In this document: piece by piece, positions 1 through 6,638 of the stretch
Layout: every line of letters starts with the position of its first letter
Numbering within the stretch: the first letter of the stretch is position 1
Assembly (NCBI GenBank): GCA_016295455.1
Contig: JAEDLE010000059.1
Location: forward strand, 1-8,880
Reading direction: 5' to 3'
Length of the DNA: 8,880 nucleotides
Source: Bacteroidales bacterium
Lineage (GTDB): Bacteria; Bacteroidota; Bacteroidia; Bacteroidales; UBA932
Notes under the pieces: model-generated
Database searches by the model: none
Seen by the model: only the letters and a program-made list of their open reading frames with translations
Told to the model about the DNA's origin: nothing
Position numbers and translations under genes: made by a program

Positions 1-50
1 TTTTGGTAAATGGCTGAACAATATCAGTATCAACATAAATAACATCAGCA

Positions 51-1007
51 ATGACAATCATTTTGCTGCTGGCCGGCCTGGGGCTACTAGTCCTTGGCGC
101 TGACCGGCTTGTGGACGGGGCTTCTGCAATTGCGAGAAAGGCAGGCGTCAGCGAATTCGTCATAGGCCTTACTGTCGTTGGTTTCGGAACATCCTGTCCG
201 GAACTTGTCGTAAGTCTGACCGGAGCCCTGCAGGGCAACGCAGACATATCTGTTGGCAATGTCATAGGCTCGAATATATTCAACACCCTCTTCATTCTGG
301 GCATCACAGCGGCTCTGATGCCGGTATCGATGACAGAAGGGAATCTCAGGAGGGATATACCTTCGACCCTGGCGGTCACTGTCATCCTTCTGCTTTTCGG
401 AATGAGCAAAACCTTGCTGGGCATAGGCGGTGCAGATTCACTGTCAAGAGCAGAAGGCATAGTTTTCCTTTTTCTTTTCGGCGTGTATCTTTACTCATGT
501 TTCAGGTTCGACTCAAAAGGGCTGGCAGAACCGTCTGAACACAGTAAGATGAAACTGCCTCTTGCCATCATGTCGGTCGCCGCCGGACTGGCCGGACTCA
601 TCTTCGGCGGCAACCTTTTCGTCGATTCTGCAACTGACCTTGCTAGACGTTTGGGTGTAAGCGACAAGTTCATAGCAGTGACCATACTCGCAGGCGGTAC
701 TTCATTGCCCGAACTCGCCACCTGCATAGTGGCTGCGGCCAAGCACAGGGGACAGATGGCTCTGGGGAACATACTGGGATCCAACGTGTTCAACATCCTG
801 CTGATCCTCGGATGCTGTTCGGTAATCACTCCACTGTCATTCGGGGGAATCAGCCTTGTCGATGCCGGAATCCTCTTTGCCAGTTGCGTGCTGCCGCTGC
901 TTTGGGCATATACCGGCCGAAAATGCCGCATAGACCGATGGGAAGGAGCCCTTATGCTGCTCGTATCCGCTGCATATTACTGCTGTCTGTCAATGACAGG
1001 GAGATGA
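51..1007 (+). CDS. Calcium/sodium antiporter, YrbG/CaCA family
   Basis: This is an inner-membrane cation exchanger of the CaCA superfamily, probably swapping Ca2+ for Na+ or H+. The 318 residues are mostly hydrophobic and show the family's internal duplication. The first alpha repeat has GTSCPELVVS around residues 46-55, with the ion-binding Glu51, followed by GNVIGSNIFN at 69-78. The second has GGTSLPELA with Glu221, followed by GNILGSNVFN from 239. About ten membrane helices are expected, split by a polar loop near residues 150-172. Length matches the YrbG group (about 320 residues). The ATG at 51 is the only reasonable start, because an in-frame TAA lies at 36-38. The next gene follows after 89 bp on the same strand, and no clear promoter separates them, so an ion-transport operon is likely. 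Family assignment is firm. The ion transported in vivo is inferred. Confidence 0.93.
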   Translation: MTIILLLAGLGLLVLGADRLVDGASAIARKAGVSEFVIGLTVVGFGTSCPELVVSLTGALQGNADISVGNVIGSNIFNTLFILGITAALMPVSMTEGNLRRDIPSTLAVTVILLLFGMSKTLLGIGGADSLSRAEGIVFLFLFGVYLYSCFRFDSKGLAEPSEHSKMKLPLAIMSVAAGLAGLIFGGNLFVDSATDLARRLGVSDKFIAVTILAGGTSLPELATCIVAAAKHRGQMALGNILGSNVFNILLILGCCSVITPLSFGGISLVDAGILFASCVLPLLWAYTGRKCRIDRWEGALMLLVSAAYYCCLSMTGR

Positions 1008-1096
1008 GATATGCCTACAGTGAATACTTGGTTCGGCCAGACCACGAATCATGTTCGGCGCGGTGTGAAAAATGCAATCAATAATAATTCAAGACA

Positions 1097-1534
1097 ATGG
1101 AATACAATCTCAAACAGATCCACACAGGAAAGGATCTCGCAATATCATCAATGGTTCTTCTGGCCGGAGTCGGCCTGTTCTTTGTCAATATGGGACTGGG
1201 TATATGCATAGGAATATGCGGATTGAGCATGTTCGTCATATACAAGGGTGCATACATAATGGAAGGCGAAGCTGTCCTGTTGACCAAAAAATCTGAGGAC
1301 ATATGCAAAACCTGCAGAACGTCTTTGCTGGATTTTCTGGAAGGAAAGAATACTGCGCCCACGTTAAGGCGGGGGAATGAAGGTGGTACCGTCAGACTCG
1401 ACGTATATTTCAACAAGGATGAAAACGTGGCATATGCGCAAATGTACGATTTCTGCAATTATACTTATGAACCTGCTACCGGCATCATCAGACTCGACGG
1501 AGTCAGGGCGCAAAGACTGATTTCAATGATTTGA
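1097..1534 (+). CDS. Small two-helix membrane protein of unknown function
   Basis: I do not recognise this 145-residue protein. A short polar N-terminus (residues 1-14) is followed by two adjacent hydrophobic segments, about residues 15-31 and 34-51, which would form a membrane hairpin. A soluble domain of about 90 residues follows. It contains a Cys-x-x-Cys pair (ICKTCR, near residues 70-75), a charged stretch, and a C-terminal half that looks beta-rich (TVRLDVYFN, VAYAQMYDF). The ATG at 1097 lies in an AT-rich leader and has no Shine-Dalgarno sequence. It is probably a real gene: it sits in the gap between two antiporter genes, its frame is open throughout, and its stop codon overlaps a possible TTG start of the next gene and lies 5 bp before that gene's ATG. 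An accessory or regulatory role for the neighbouring antiporter is possible, but is inferred only from position. Confidence 0.72.
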   Translation: MEYNLKQIHTGKDLAISSMVLLAGVGLFFVNMGLGICIGICGLSMFVIYKGAYIMEGEAVLLTKKSEDICKTCRTSLLDFLEGKNTAPTLRRGNEGGTVRLDVYFNKDENVAYAQMYDFCNYTYEPATGIIRLDGVRAQRLISMI

Positions 1535-1539
1535 TACAT

Positions 1540-3150
1540 ATGACACTGTTCCTTCTGATATTCTCGGCGATAGTCGTTACCTGCATATTCTTCAACAGGT
1601 TTTCCGGAAAAGTCGGGATACCCGTGCTGCTATTCTTCCTTATGCTCGGGCTTCTGTGCGGCTGCCGGTATGACGAATTCGCTTCGCATTGGGGGCGGAT
1701 AGTAGGAGACATAAGTACCATAGCACTTATCTTCATCATGTTCTATGGCGGCTTCGGGACGAGATGGAAATCTGCCAGACCTGTTGCCGTGGAAGCAGGG
1801 CTGCTCGCAACAGTCGGGGTAGCCCTGACTGCGCTCCTCGTCGGGTTGTTCTGCAATATCGCGCTGGGCTGGAGCCTGCTGGAGAGCCTTCTGATGGGTG
1901 CAGTTATCAGCTCCACCGATGCGGCAACGGTATTCTTCATTCTCCGTTCCCGCAGGTTGGGCCTGAAGAATAACAGCGCACCTCTTCTTGAGGTGGAAAG
2001 CGGTTCTAACGACCCTATGTCATATATGCTCACGGCCGTAATGCTGTCACTTTTCAGTGACGGCATCGCGGCCGGAGGCATGATATGGCAGATAATATCT
2101 CAGATGGGGTTCGGTGCCGCCGGCGGACTGGTGATATCGTTGTGCGCGGTGTCTCTCCTGAAACGAATCAGGTTCCAGAGCAACGGATTCGATATGCTGC
2201 TGTTCATCGCCATTGCACTTGTGTCATACGCACTGCCGGAACTGGTCGGAGGCAACGGCTATCTGAGCGCATATATTGTCGGTATCGTCCTTGGCAATAC
2301 TGAGTTTCCCGGGCGGAAACATCTGGTATCTTTCTTCGATGCCGTCACCAGTCTCATGCAGATAGTCATCTTCTTCCTGCTTGGAATGCTGGCGATACCG
2401 TCGAATCTGCTTCACTCACTGCTCCCGGCCCTGCTCATATTCGGATTTCTTACGTTTGCGGCACGTCCGCTGGCTGTATGCGGCATTCTGCTCCCTTTCA
2501 GAAAATACCCTCTCAAGCAGATGGCACTGATTTCTTTTGTCGGACTTCGCGGGGCGGCATCGATAGTGTTCGCGATCAATATCCTGACATCCGGAGTCGC
2601 GCTGCAAAACGACATATTCAGCATAGTGTTCTGTATTGTGCTGTTGTCCATCGCATTACAGGGATCGCTTGTTCCTGCCGCAGCCAAGGCTACCGGGATG
2701 ACGGATACGGGCGAAGATGTCATGACGACCTTCAGCGACTTCAGCCAGAATGCGGAAATGTCCTTCGGCGCCATATGCATAACAGAGACAAGCCGCTGGA
2801 ACAATCGTCAGATCAAGGATTTGGGCTTGCCGCAAGATTGCCTTGCCGTACTCATAGTGCGCGGCGATAAGCGCATAGTCCCGAAAGGCAGCACCTTGCT
2901 GGAAAGCGGTGACGAGGTGGTTCTTTGCACCCGCTCATTCCGGGATCAGAACACGGACTGCCTTGTCCGTCAAACGTTGTCGGATAACAGCAAGTGGGCC
3001 GGTCACAGAGTAAGTGAATATCCGCAAAAGGAGGGAAGTCTTCTGGTGATGATTCAAAGGGGGGATGAAAAGATAATTCCCAACGGAAATACCATACTCT
3101 ATGCAGGTGATGTCCTTGTAATGCTCAAGAGAGATGTGACTGTGATATGA
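1540..3150 (+). CDS. CPA1 potassium/proton antiporter with tandem RCK_C domains
   Basis: This is an inner-membrane monovalent cation/proton antiporter, probably exporting K+ or Na+ in exchange for H+ in the manner of NhaP2/CvrA. From the ATG at 1540 it has 536 residues. The first 385 or so are a multi-helix exchanger domain. It carries the CPA1 hallmarks SSTDAATVFF near residue 125 and ESGSNDPMSY near residue 150, the latter with the conserved Asn-Asp pair of the ion site. The cytoplasmic tail holds two similar RCK_C (TrkA-C) units, about residues 407-468 and 475-535. Each centres on the pattern RGDxxIxPxGxTxLxxGD (RGDKRIVPKGSTLLESGD, then RGDEKIIPNGNTILYAGD). Such domains usually bind ligands that gate transport. 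A TTG at 1531 would add three residues and overlap the upstream stop; the ATG is preferred. Tight coupling to the two-helix membrane protein upstream suggests co-translation. Ion specificity is inferred. Confidence 0.92.
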   Translation: MTLFLLIFSAIVVTCIFFNRFSGKVGIPVLLFFLMLGLLCGCRYDEFASHWGRIVGDISTIALIFIMFYGGFGTRWKSARPVAVEAGLLATVGVALTALLVGLFCNIALGWSLLESLLMGAVISSTDAATVFFILRSRRLGLKNNSAPLLEVESGSNDPMSYMLTAVMLSLFSDGIAAGGMIWQIISQMGFGAAGGLVISLCAVSLLKRIRFQSNGFDMLLFIAIALVSYALPELVGGNGYLSAYIVGIVLGNTEFPGRKHLVSFFDAVTSLMQIVIFFLLGMLAIPSNLLHSLLPALLIFGFLTFAARPLAVCGILLPFRKYPLKQMALISFVGLRGAASIVFAINILTSGVALQNDIFSIVFCIVLLSIALQGSLVPAAAKATGMTDTGEDVMTTFSDFSQNAEMSFGAICITETSRWNNRQIKDLGLPQDCLAVLIVRGDKRIVPKGSTLLESGDEVVLCTRSFRDQNTDCLVRQTLSDNSKWAGHRVSEYPQKEGSLLVMIQRGDEKIIPNGNTILYAGDVLVMLKRDVTVI

Positions 3151-3252
3151 GACCCCAGGTCACGGGCATACCCGCCGGCAAATGGATAGGTTGCAGGATC
3201 GGATTCTTCGCTGCAGCTGCTTCTGCCGGGAACGACGGGGGATTCGCGTATG

Positions 3253-4665
3253 TCAGAAATCGAAATAGTTCTTTGCGTTGAAATAGGAGATGTCCTTTAC
3301 CATCTTGTGGATGAAGTTCATATCTGAAACCGGCAGTTTTCCGTCAGCGAGGTCACGTCCAAGCTGGTCGCAGAGTATCCTTCGGAAATACTCGTGGCGC
3401 GGATAGCTGATGAAACTGCGCGAGTCGGTGAGCATACCCACGAAGCGGCTGAGAAGCCCCAGCGAACTGAGCGCATTCATCTGCTTGCGCATGCCGTCCT
3501 CCTGGTCAAGGAACCACCAGCCCGCACCCAGCTGCATCTTGCCCGGATAAGTCCCGTCATTGAAGGTATATGCCATCGTGGCAAGCACCTCGTTGTCCTT
3601 CGGATTCAGGTTGTAGAGTATGGTCTTGGCGAGCTTGTCCTGTTCGGCAAGTCGGCTGAAGAACCTGTGGCCTGCGGCCGCGCACGGAAGATCGTGGATT
3701 GCATCATATCCGGTGTCAGGGCCTATGGCCTTGAACATCTTGGCATTGTTGTTCCTGATGGCTCCGACATGGAACTGCTGTACCCATCCGGCCTCCGCAT
3801 CCATCACTGCCTGGTCAAGGAGAAAGGCGCTGCGGAATTTTGCAATCTCCTCGTCGGAAACCTTCTTCCCCTCGAGTACCGACTTGAATATGGCTTCGAT
3901 TTCACTCTCTTTATAATCAGCTGCATAGAAGGTATCCAGACCATGGTCCGAAAGCTTGCATCCTACTGAAGCGAAAAAGTCGTGACGTTTCTTGAGAGCC
4001 TCCTTAAGTCCTGAATATGAGCTGATTTCCATATCTGCAGCCTCTCCGAGCCTTTCGATATAAGCCTTGTATGAAACAGGGTCCTCAATGGCCATAGCCT
4101 TGTCCGGACGCCATGCCGGAATCACCTTCACACCGAAAGGATGTTCGAGTATATGTCTATGGTAACGGAGGTCGTCAGCAGGATCGTCAGTCGTGCAGAC
4201 GGTCTCGACTCCGAACTTCCTGATCAGACCCTGTCCCCTGTACTGAGGAAGAGCCAGCTTGGCGTTGCATTCTTCGAATATCTCCCTTGCCGTTTCCGGC
4301 TTGAGCAGTTTGTCTATTCCGAAGACGCGGCTGAGTTCGAGATGCGTCCAGTGATAGAGGGGGTTGCGGAGAGTGTAGGGGATGGTTTCCGCCCATTTCT
4401 CGAATTTCTCCCACGAACTGCGCTCTCCGGTGATATACTCCTCAGGAACACCGTTTCCCCTCATCGCGCGCCATTTATAGTGGTCACCGGCGTGGCCGTC
4501 AACTATCCAAAGCTGGGTGATGTCACGGAACCGGATGTTATCGGCAATCTGCTGAGGCACGAGGTGACAGTGGTAGTCAATGATAGGCAAATTCTCAGCG
4601 CTATCATGGTAAAGCTCTCTGGCATAATCGTTTGAGAGCATGAAATCATCGTGGATGAAAGGCAT
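3253..4665 (-). CDS. uxaC: Uronate (glucuronate/galacturonate) isomerase
   Basis: UxaC is a cytoplasmic enzyme that interconverts D-glucuronate and D-fructuronate, and D-galacturonate and D-tagaturonate. This is the first step of hexuronate breakdown. The 470 residues match the family length and belong to the amidohydrolase fold. Visible motifs are the HxH metal-site pair in DYHCHL (His32, His34), NPLYHWTHLEL near residues 101-111, VCTTDDP near 156-162, HVGAIRNNN near 300, and RHEYFRRILCD in the C-terminal part. The start at 4665 gives a normal N-terminus (MPFIHDDFML), behind an AT-rich leader without a Shine-Dalgarno sequence. It is transcribed away from kdgK. A -7 box at 4706-4713 and a palindromic site at 4730-4749 lie directly upstream. 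Its 3' end faces the antiporter gene, with about 100 bp between them. Identity is firm. Confidence 0.96.
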   Translation of the reverse strand: MPFIHDDFMLSNDYARELYHDSAENLPIIDYHCHLVPQQIADNIRFRDITQLWIVDGHAGDHYKWRAMRGNGVPEEYITGERSSWEKFEKWAETIPYTLRNPLYHWTHLELSRVFGIDKLLKPETAREIFEECNAKLALPQYRGQGLIRKFGVETVCTTDDPADDLRYHRHILEHPFGVKVIPAWRPDKAMAIEDPVSYKAYIERLGEAADMEISSYSGLKEALKKRHDFFASVGCKLSDHGLDTFYAADYKESEIEAIFKSVLEGKKVSDEEIAKFRSAFLLDQAVMDAEAGWVQQFHVGAIRNNNAKMFKAIGPDTGYDAIHDLPCAAAGHRFFSRLAEQDKLAKTILYNLNPKDNEVLATMAYTFNDGTYPGKMQLGAGWWFLDQEDGMRKQMNALSSLGLLSRFVGMLTDSRSFISYPRHEYFRRILCDQLGRDLADGKLPVSDMNFIHKMVKDISYFNAKNYFDF

Positions 4666-4705
4666 GGTATTAAGTTTATGATATTGTCATCTGTTTATAA
4701 TGCCT

Positions 4706-4713
4706 CAAAAATA
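4706..4713 (-). promoter_or_regulatory. Predicted uxaC promoter, Bacteroidetes -7 box
   Basis: Read on the minus strand, this is TATTTTTG, a perfect match to the Bacteroidetes -7 consensus TAnnTTTG. Transcription would start near 4699-4701, giving a leader of about 35 nt before the uxaC ATG. No good -33 TTTG is present at the usual 19-21 bp spacing. That position falls inside the palindromic site at 4730-4749, which fits a promoter that depends on, or is blocked by, a regulator bound there. Confidence 0.55.
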
Positions 4714-4729
4714 CAAAAAAACAAGGCAA

Positions 4730-4749
4730 TTCCGTGCCCGTTCACGGAA
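4730..4749. promoter_or_regulatory. Operator-like palindrome, uxaC side
   Basis: TTCCGTGCCCGTTCACGGAA has perfect 7-bp inverted arms (TTCCGTG/CACGGAA) around a 6-bp centre. Its reverse complement matches the site at 4817-4836 at 16 of 20 positions. It ends 16 bp upstream of the predicted uxaC -7 box and covers the place of the -33 element. The even palindrome of about 20 bp with a central CG resembles LacI-family operators, but the binding protein is not encoded in the window and its family is an inference. Confidence 0.65.
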
Positions 4750-4750
4750 A

Positions 4751-4770
4751 TATCTTGCCCGTTCCAACAA
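4751..4770. promoter_or_regulatory. Degenerate third copy of the operator-like site
   Basis: The 20 bp starting at 4751 match the site at 4730-4749 at 13 of 20 positions, in the same orientation, and share the 9-bp core TGCCCGTTC. The start-to-start distance is 21 bp, two helical turns, so both copies would face the same side of the DNA. The arms are no longer palindromic. This could be an auxiliary weak site or a decayed duplicate. Confidence 0.4.
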
Positions 4771-4816
4771 TATTTTTTCGAGGCCATGCCTGTTTGCAAG
4801 GAATATGCTGAAAAAA

Positions 4817-4836
4817 ATCCGTGAACGGTCACGAAT
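4817..4836. promoter_or_regulatory. Operator-like palindrome, kdgK side
   Basis: ATCCGTGAACGGTCACGAAT is an imperfect palindrome: GTGA/TCAC arms within a longer imperfect dyad. It matches the uxaC-side site, read toward uxaC, at 16 of 20 positions. It ends 15 bp upstream of the predicted kdgK -7 box, so it overlaps the expected -33 region. Its orientation relative to kdgK is the same as that of the other site relative to uxaC, which implies shared control of both transcription units. Confidence 0.62.
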
Positions 4837-4851
4837 TTGACGGATTATCCG

Positions 4852-4859
4852 TACTTTTG
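4852..4859 (+). promoter_or_regulatory. Predicted kdgK operon promoter, Bacteroidetes -7 box
   Basis: TACTTTTG matches TAnnTTTG perfectly. Transcription would begin near 4865-4867, leaving a short AT-rich leader of about 14 nt before the kdgK ATG at 4880. There is no TTTG at the standard -33 distance, which is occupied by the palindromic site at 4817-4836. A TTTG does occur 12 bp upstream of the box (4836-4839), but that is much closer than the normal spacing. This promoter probably serves kdgK, kdgA, the transporter and the barrel protein. Confidence 0.6.
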
Positions 4860-4879
4860 CATATCAATTATCAATCACG

Positions 4880-5905
4880 ATGGCAAAAGTAATAACATTC
4901 GGAGAAATCATGCTCCGGCTCAGTCCGGAAGGCAATGACAGGTTCATCCAGTCTGAATCATTCCGTATCATACCGGGAGGCGGTGAGGCGAACGTGGCTG
5001 TCAGCCTCGCGAATTACGGGCATGATGCCTATTATGTAACCAAGCTCCCAAAGCACGAGATAGGACAGATAGCGGTCAATGCACTCAGGAAATACGGAGT
5101 GAAGACCGATTATATATGCAGGGGAGGAAACCGTATTGGCCTGTACTATGCTGAAACAGGAGCTTCCATGAGACCGTCCAAGGTGATATATGACAGGGCG
5201 GGATCAGCTATAGCCGAGGCGGATCCTTCCGATTTCGATTTCGACAGCATAATGGAAGGTTCAAGCTGGTTCCACTGGTCCGGCATAACCCCTGCCATAT
5301 CCGACAAGGCTGCAGAACTTACCAGGCTGGCGTGTGAAGCTGCCAAACGTCACGGGGTGACGGTGTCCGTGGACCTGAATTTCCGCAAGAAACTCTGGAC
5401 TTCCGAGAAGGCCATCTCAGTGATGCGTCCTCTGATGAAATATGTGGATGTCTGCATAGGCAACGAGGAGGATGCGGAACTCTGCCTGGGCTTCAAGCCT
5501 GAAGCGGATGTCGAAGGCGGCAATACCGATGCTGCCGGTTACGAGGGCATATTCAGGCAGATGATGGAAGAGTTCGGTTTCAAATATGTGGTGTCCACGC
5601 TCCGTGAGTCATATTCTGCGACGTTCAACGGATGGAAGGCCCTGATATACGACGGAAAGGAGTTCTATCAGTCAAGGAGATATGAGATCAACCCCATAAT
5701 CGACCGTGTCGGTGGCGGGGATTCATTCTCGGGAGGCCTCATCCATGGAATGCTCGAATATCCGGGCGACCAGGCGGCTGCACTCGAATTCGCAGTGGCG
5801 GCATCAGCCCTCAAGCACACTGTCAACGGAGATTTCAATCTCGTCAGCAAGGAGGAGGTCCTCAGTCTTGCAGGCGGAAACGCGAACGGCAGGGTACAAA
5901 GATAA
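4880..5905 (+). CDS. kdgK: 2-dehydro-3-deoxygluconokinase (KDG kinase)
   Basis: KdgK is a cytoplasmic PfkB/ribokinase-family sugar kinase that uses ATP to convert 2-keto-3-deoxygluconate to KDPG, where the hexuronate branches converge. The 341 residues begin MAKVITFGEIMLRLSP, typical of the family. The substrate-side glycine-rich motif GGGEANVAVSLANYG lies at about 33-47. The C-terminal PfkB signature is DRVGGGDSFSGGL at about 275-287, with the expected catalytic base Asp281. SVDLNFRKKLW, near residue 165, is the conserved mid-domain sugar-kinase motif with a lineage-typical Arg. The ATG at 4880 follows the predicted promoter closely. kdgA starts 24 bp after the stop, so the two enzymes of consecutive steps are co-transcribed. 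Related sugar kinases are the main alternative, but the kdgA partner makes KDG the likely substrate. Confidence 0.94.
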   Translation: MAKVITFGEIMLRLSPEGNDRFIQSESFRIIPGGGEANVAVSLANYGHDAYYVTKLPKHEIGQIAVNALRKYGVKTDYICRGGNRIGLYYAETGASMRPSKVIYDRAGSAIAEADPSDFDFDSIMEGSSWFHWSGITPAISDKAAELTRLACEAAKRHGVTVSVDLNFRKKLWTSEKAISVMRPLMKYVDVCIGNEEDAELCLGFKPEADVEGGNTDAAGYEGIFRQMMEEFGFKYVVSTLRESYSATFNGWKALIYDGKEFYQSRRYEINPIIDRVGGGDSFSGGLIHGMLEYPGDQAAALEFAVAASALKHTVNGDFNLVSKEEVLSLAGGNANGRVQR

Positions 5906-5929
5906 AGCATCAGGAACAACATAGACAAA

Positions 5930-6595
5930 ATGGCAACATACAGCAAAATCCAGGTCATCCAGACCATGAAGGAAACCGGTATGGTTCCGGTGTTCTATCA
6001 TAGCGATGCGGAGACGGCGAAGCACGTTCTCAAGGCTTGTTATGACGGTGGCGTCCGTGCATTTGAATTCACTAATCGCGGCGATTTCGCGCAGGAAGTA
6101 TTCGGGGAACTGGTCAAATATGCCCGGAAGGAGCTTCCGGGTATGATAGTCGGAGTCGGTTCGGTGGTGGATGCGCCGACCGCGGCAATGTATATCCAGC
6201 TGGGAGCCAATTTCGTGGTCGGTCCGCTATTCAATCAGGAAATAGCTCCTGTCTGCAACAGAAGACTCATTCCATACTGCCCGGGCTGCGGTACGGTTTC
6301 GGAGGTTGGAGCTGCTCAGGAGGCAGGTTGTGACCTCTGCAAGGTCTTCCCGGGCGATGTACTCGGTCCAGCTTTCGTGAAGGGACTGCGTGCGCCTATG
6401 CCTTGGAGCCAGATCATGGTTACAGGCGGCGTGAAGCCGGAAAGGGAGAACCTCGAGGCCTGGTTCAAGGCCGGAGTGACCTGCGTAGGCATGGGCAGCA
6501 ATCTGTTTCCGAAGGATGCGGTCGCCTCGGCTGACTGGGACCGTATAACCGGACTTTGCAGGACCGCGCTCGATATTATAGCAGAAGTAAGATAA
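5930..6595 (+). CDS. kdgA: KDPG aldolase (KHG/KDPG aldolase)
   Basis: This class I aldolase splits 2-keto-3-deoxy-6-phosphogluconate into pyruvate and glyceraldehyde-3-phosphate. It may also act on 4-hydroxy-2-oxoglutarate, as Eda does. It has 221 residues, close to the usual family size, and forms a single TIM barrel. The active-site Glu and Arg fall in FEFTNRG (Glu46, Arg50). The Schiff-base lysine is Lys138 in CKVFPGD, and VTGGV near residue 165 forms part of the phosphate/glycine-rich region. The protein is rich in cysteine around the active site: Cys117-Pro-Gly-Cys120, and Cys134-Asp-Leu-Cys137 just before Lys138. The start codon follows an A-rich leader. It lies 24 bp after kdgK and 43 bp before the ATG of the transporter. 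The gene could equally be called eda. The reaction is well supported by motifs and context. Confidence 0.94.
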   Translation: MATYSKIQVIQTMKETGMVPVFYHSDAETAKHVLKACYDGGVRAFEFTNRGDFAQEVFGELVKYARKELPGMIVGVGSVVDAPTAAMYIQLGANFVVGPLFNQEIAPVCNRRLIPYCPGCGTVSEVGAAQEAGCDLCKVFPGDVLGPAFVKGLRAPMPWSQIMVTGGVKPERENLEAWFKAGVTCVGMGSNLFPKDAVASADWDRITGLCRTALDIIAEVR

Positions 6596-6638
6596 TTTGG
6601 GTTCTGCATTTGCGAACTCAGATAACACAATCAAACCC

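Noticed and set aside
1..50. Upstream gene tail or mini-ORF (MAEQYQYQHK, 10-42) before the first gene
   Set aside because: All frames are too short to judge. The ten-codon frame has no recognisable leader function, and the stretch could be either leader or intergenic DNA.
1011..1211. Plus-strand open frame starting in the gap after the calcium/sodium antiporter
   Set aside because: It runs out of frame into the two-helix protein gene and shows no hydrophobic or domain pattern. The 1097-1534 frame is longer, complete and operon-like.
3163..3229. Possible terminators in the convergent gap: CGGG-CATA-CCCG at 3163-3174 and CCGGCA/TGCCGG arms at 3175-3180 and 3224-3229
   Set aside because: The first stem is only 4 bp and the second encloses a long loop. 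No T-run follows on either strand, so neither is a convincing intrinsic terminator.
3394..3969. Long open frame (191 codons) on the plus strand inside uxaC
   Set aside because: It lies wholly opposite the well-supported uxaC gene, resembles no protein I know, and is the expected codon-bias shadow. The same applies to 4141-4635 and 3620-3916.
5702..5722. KdgK signature reads DRVGGGD instead of the common PfkB DTxGAGD
   Set aside because: The catalytic Asp and glycine-rich anion hole are intact, and Arg/Gly at these places is, as far as I know, usual in KDG kinases of this type.
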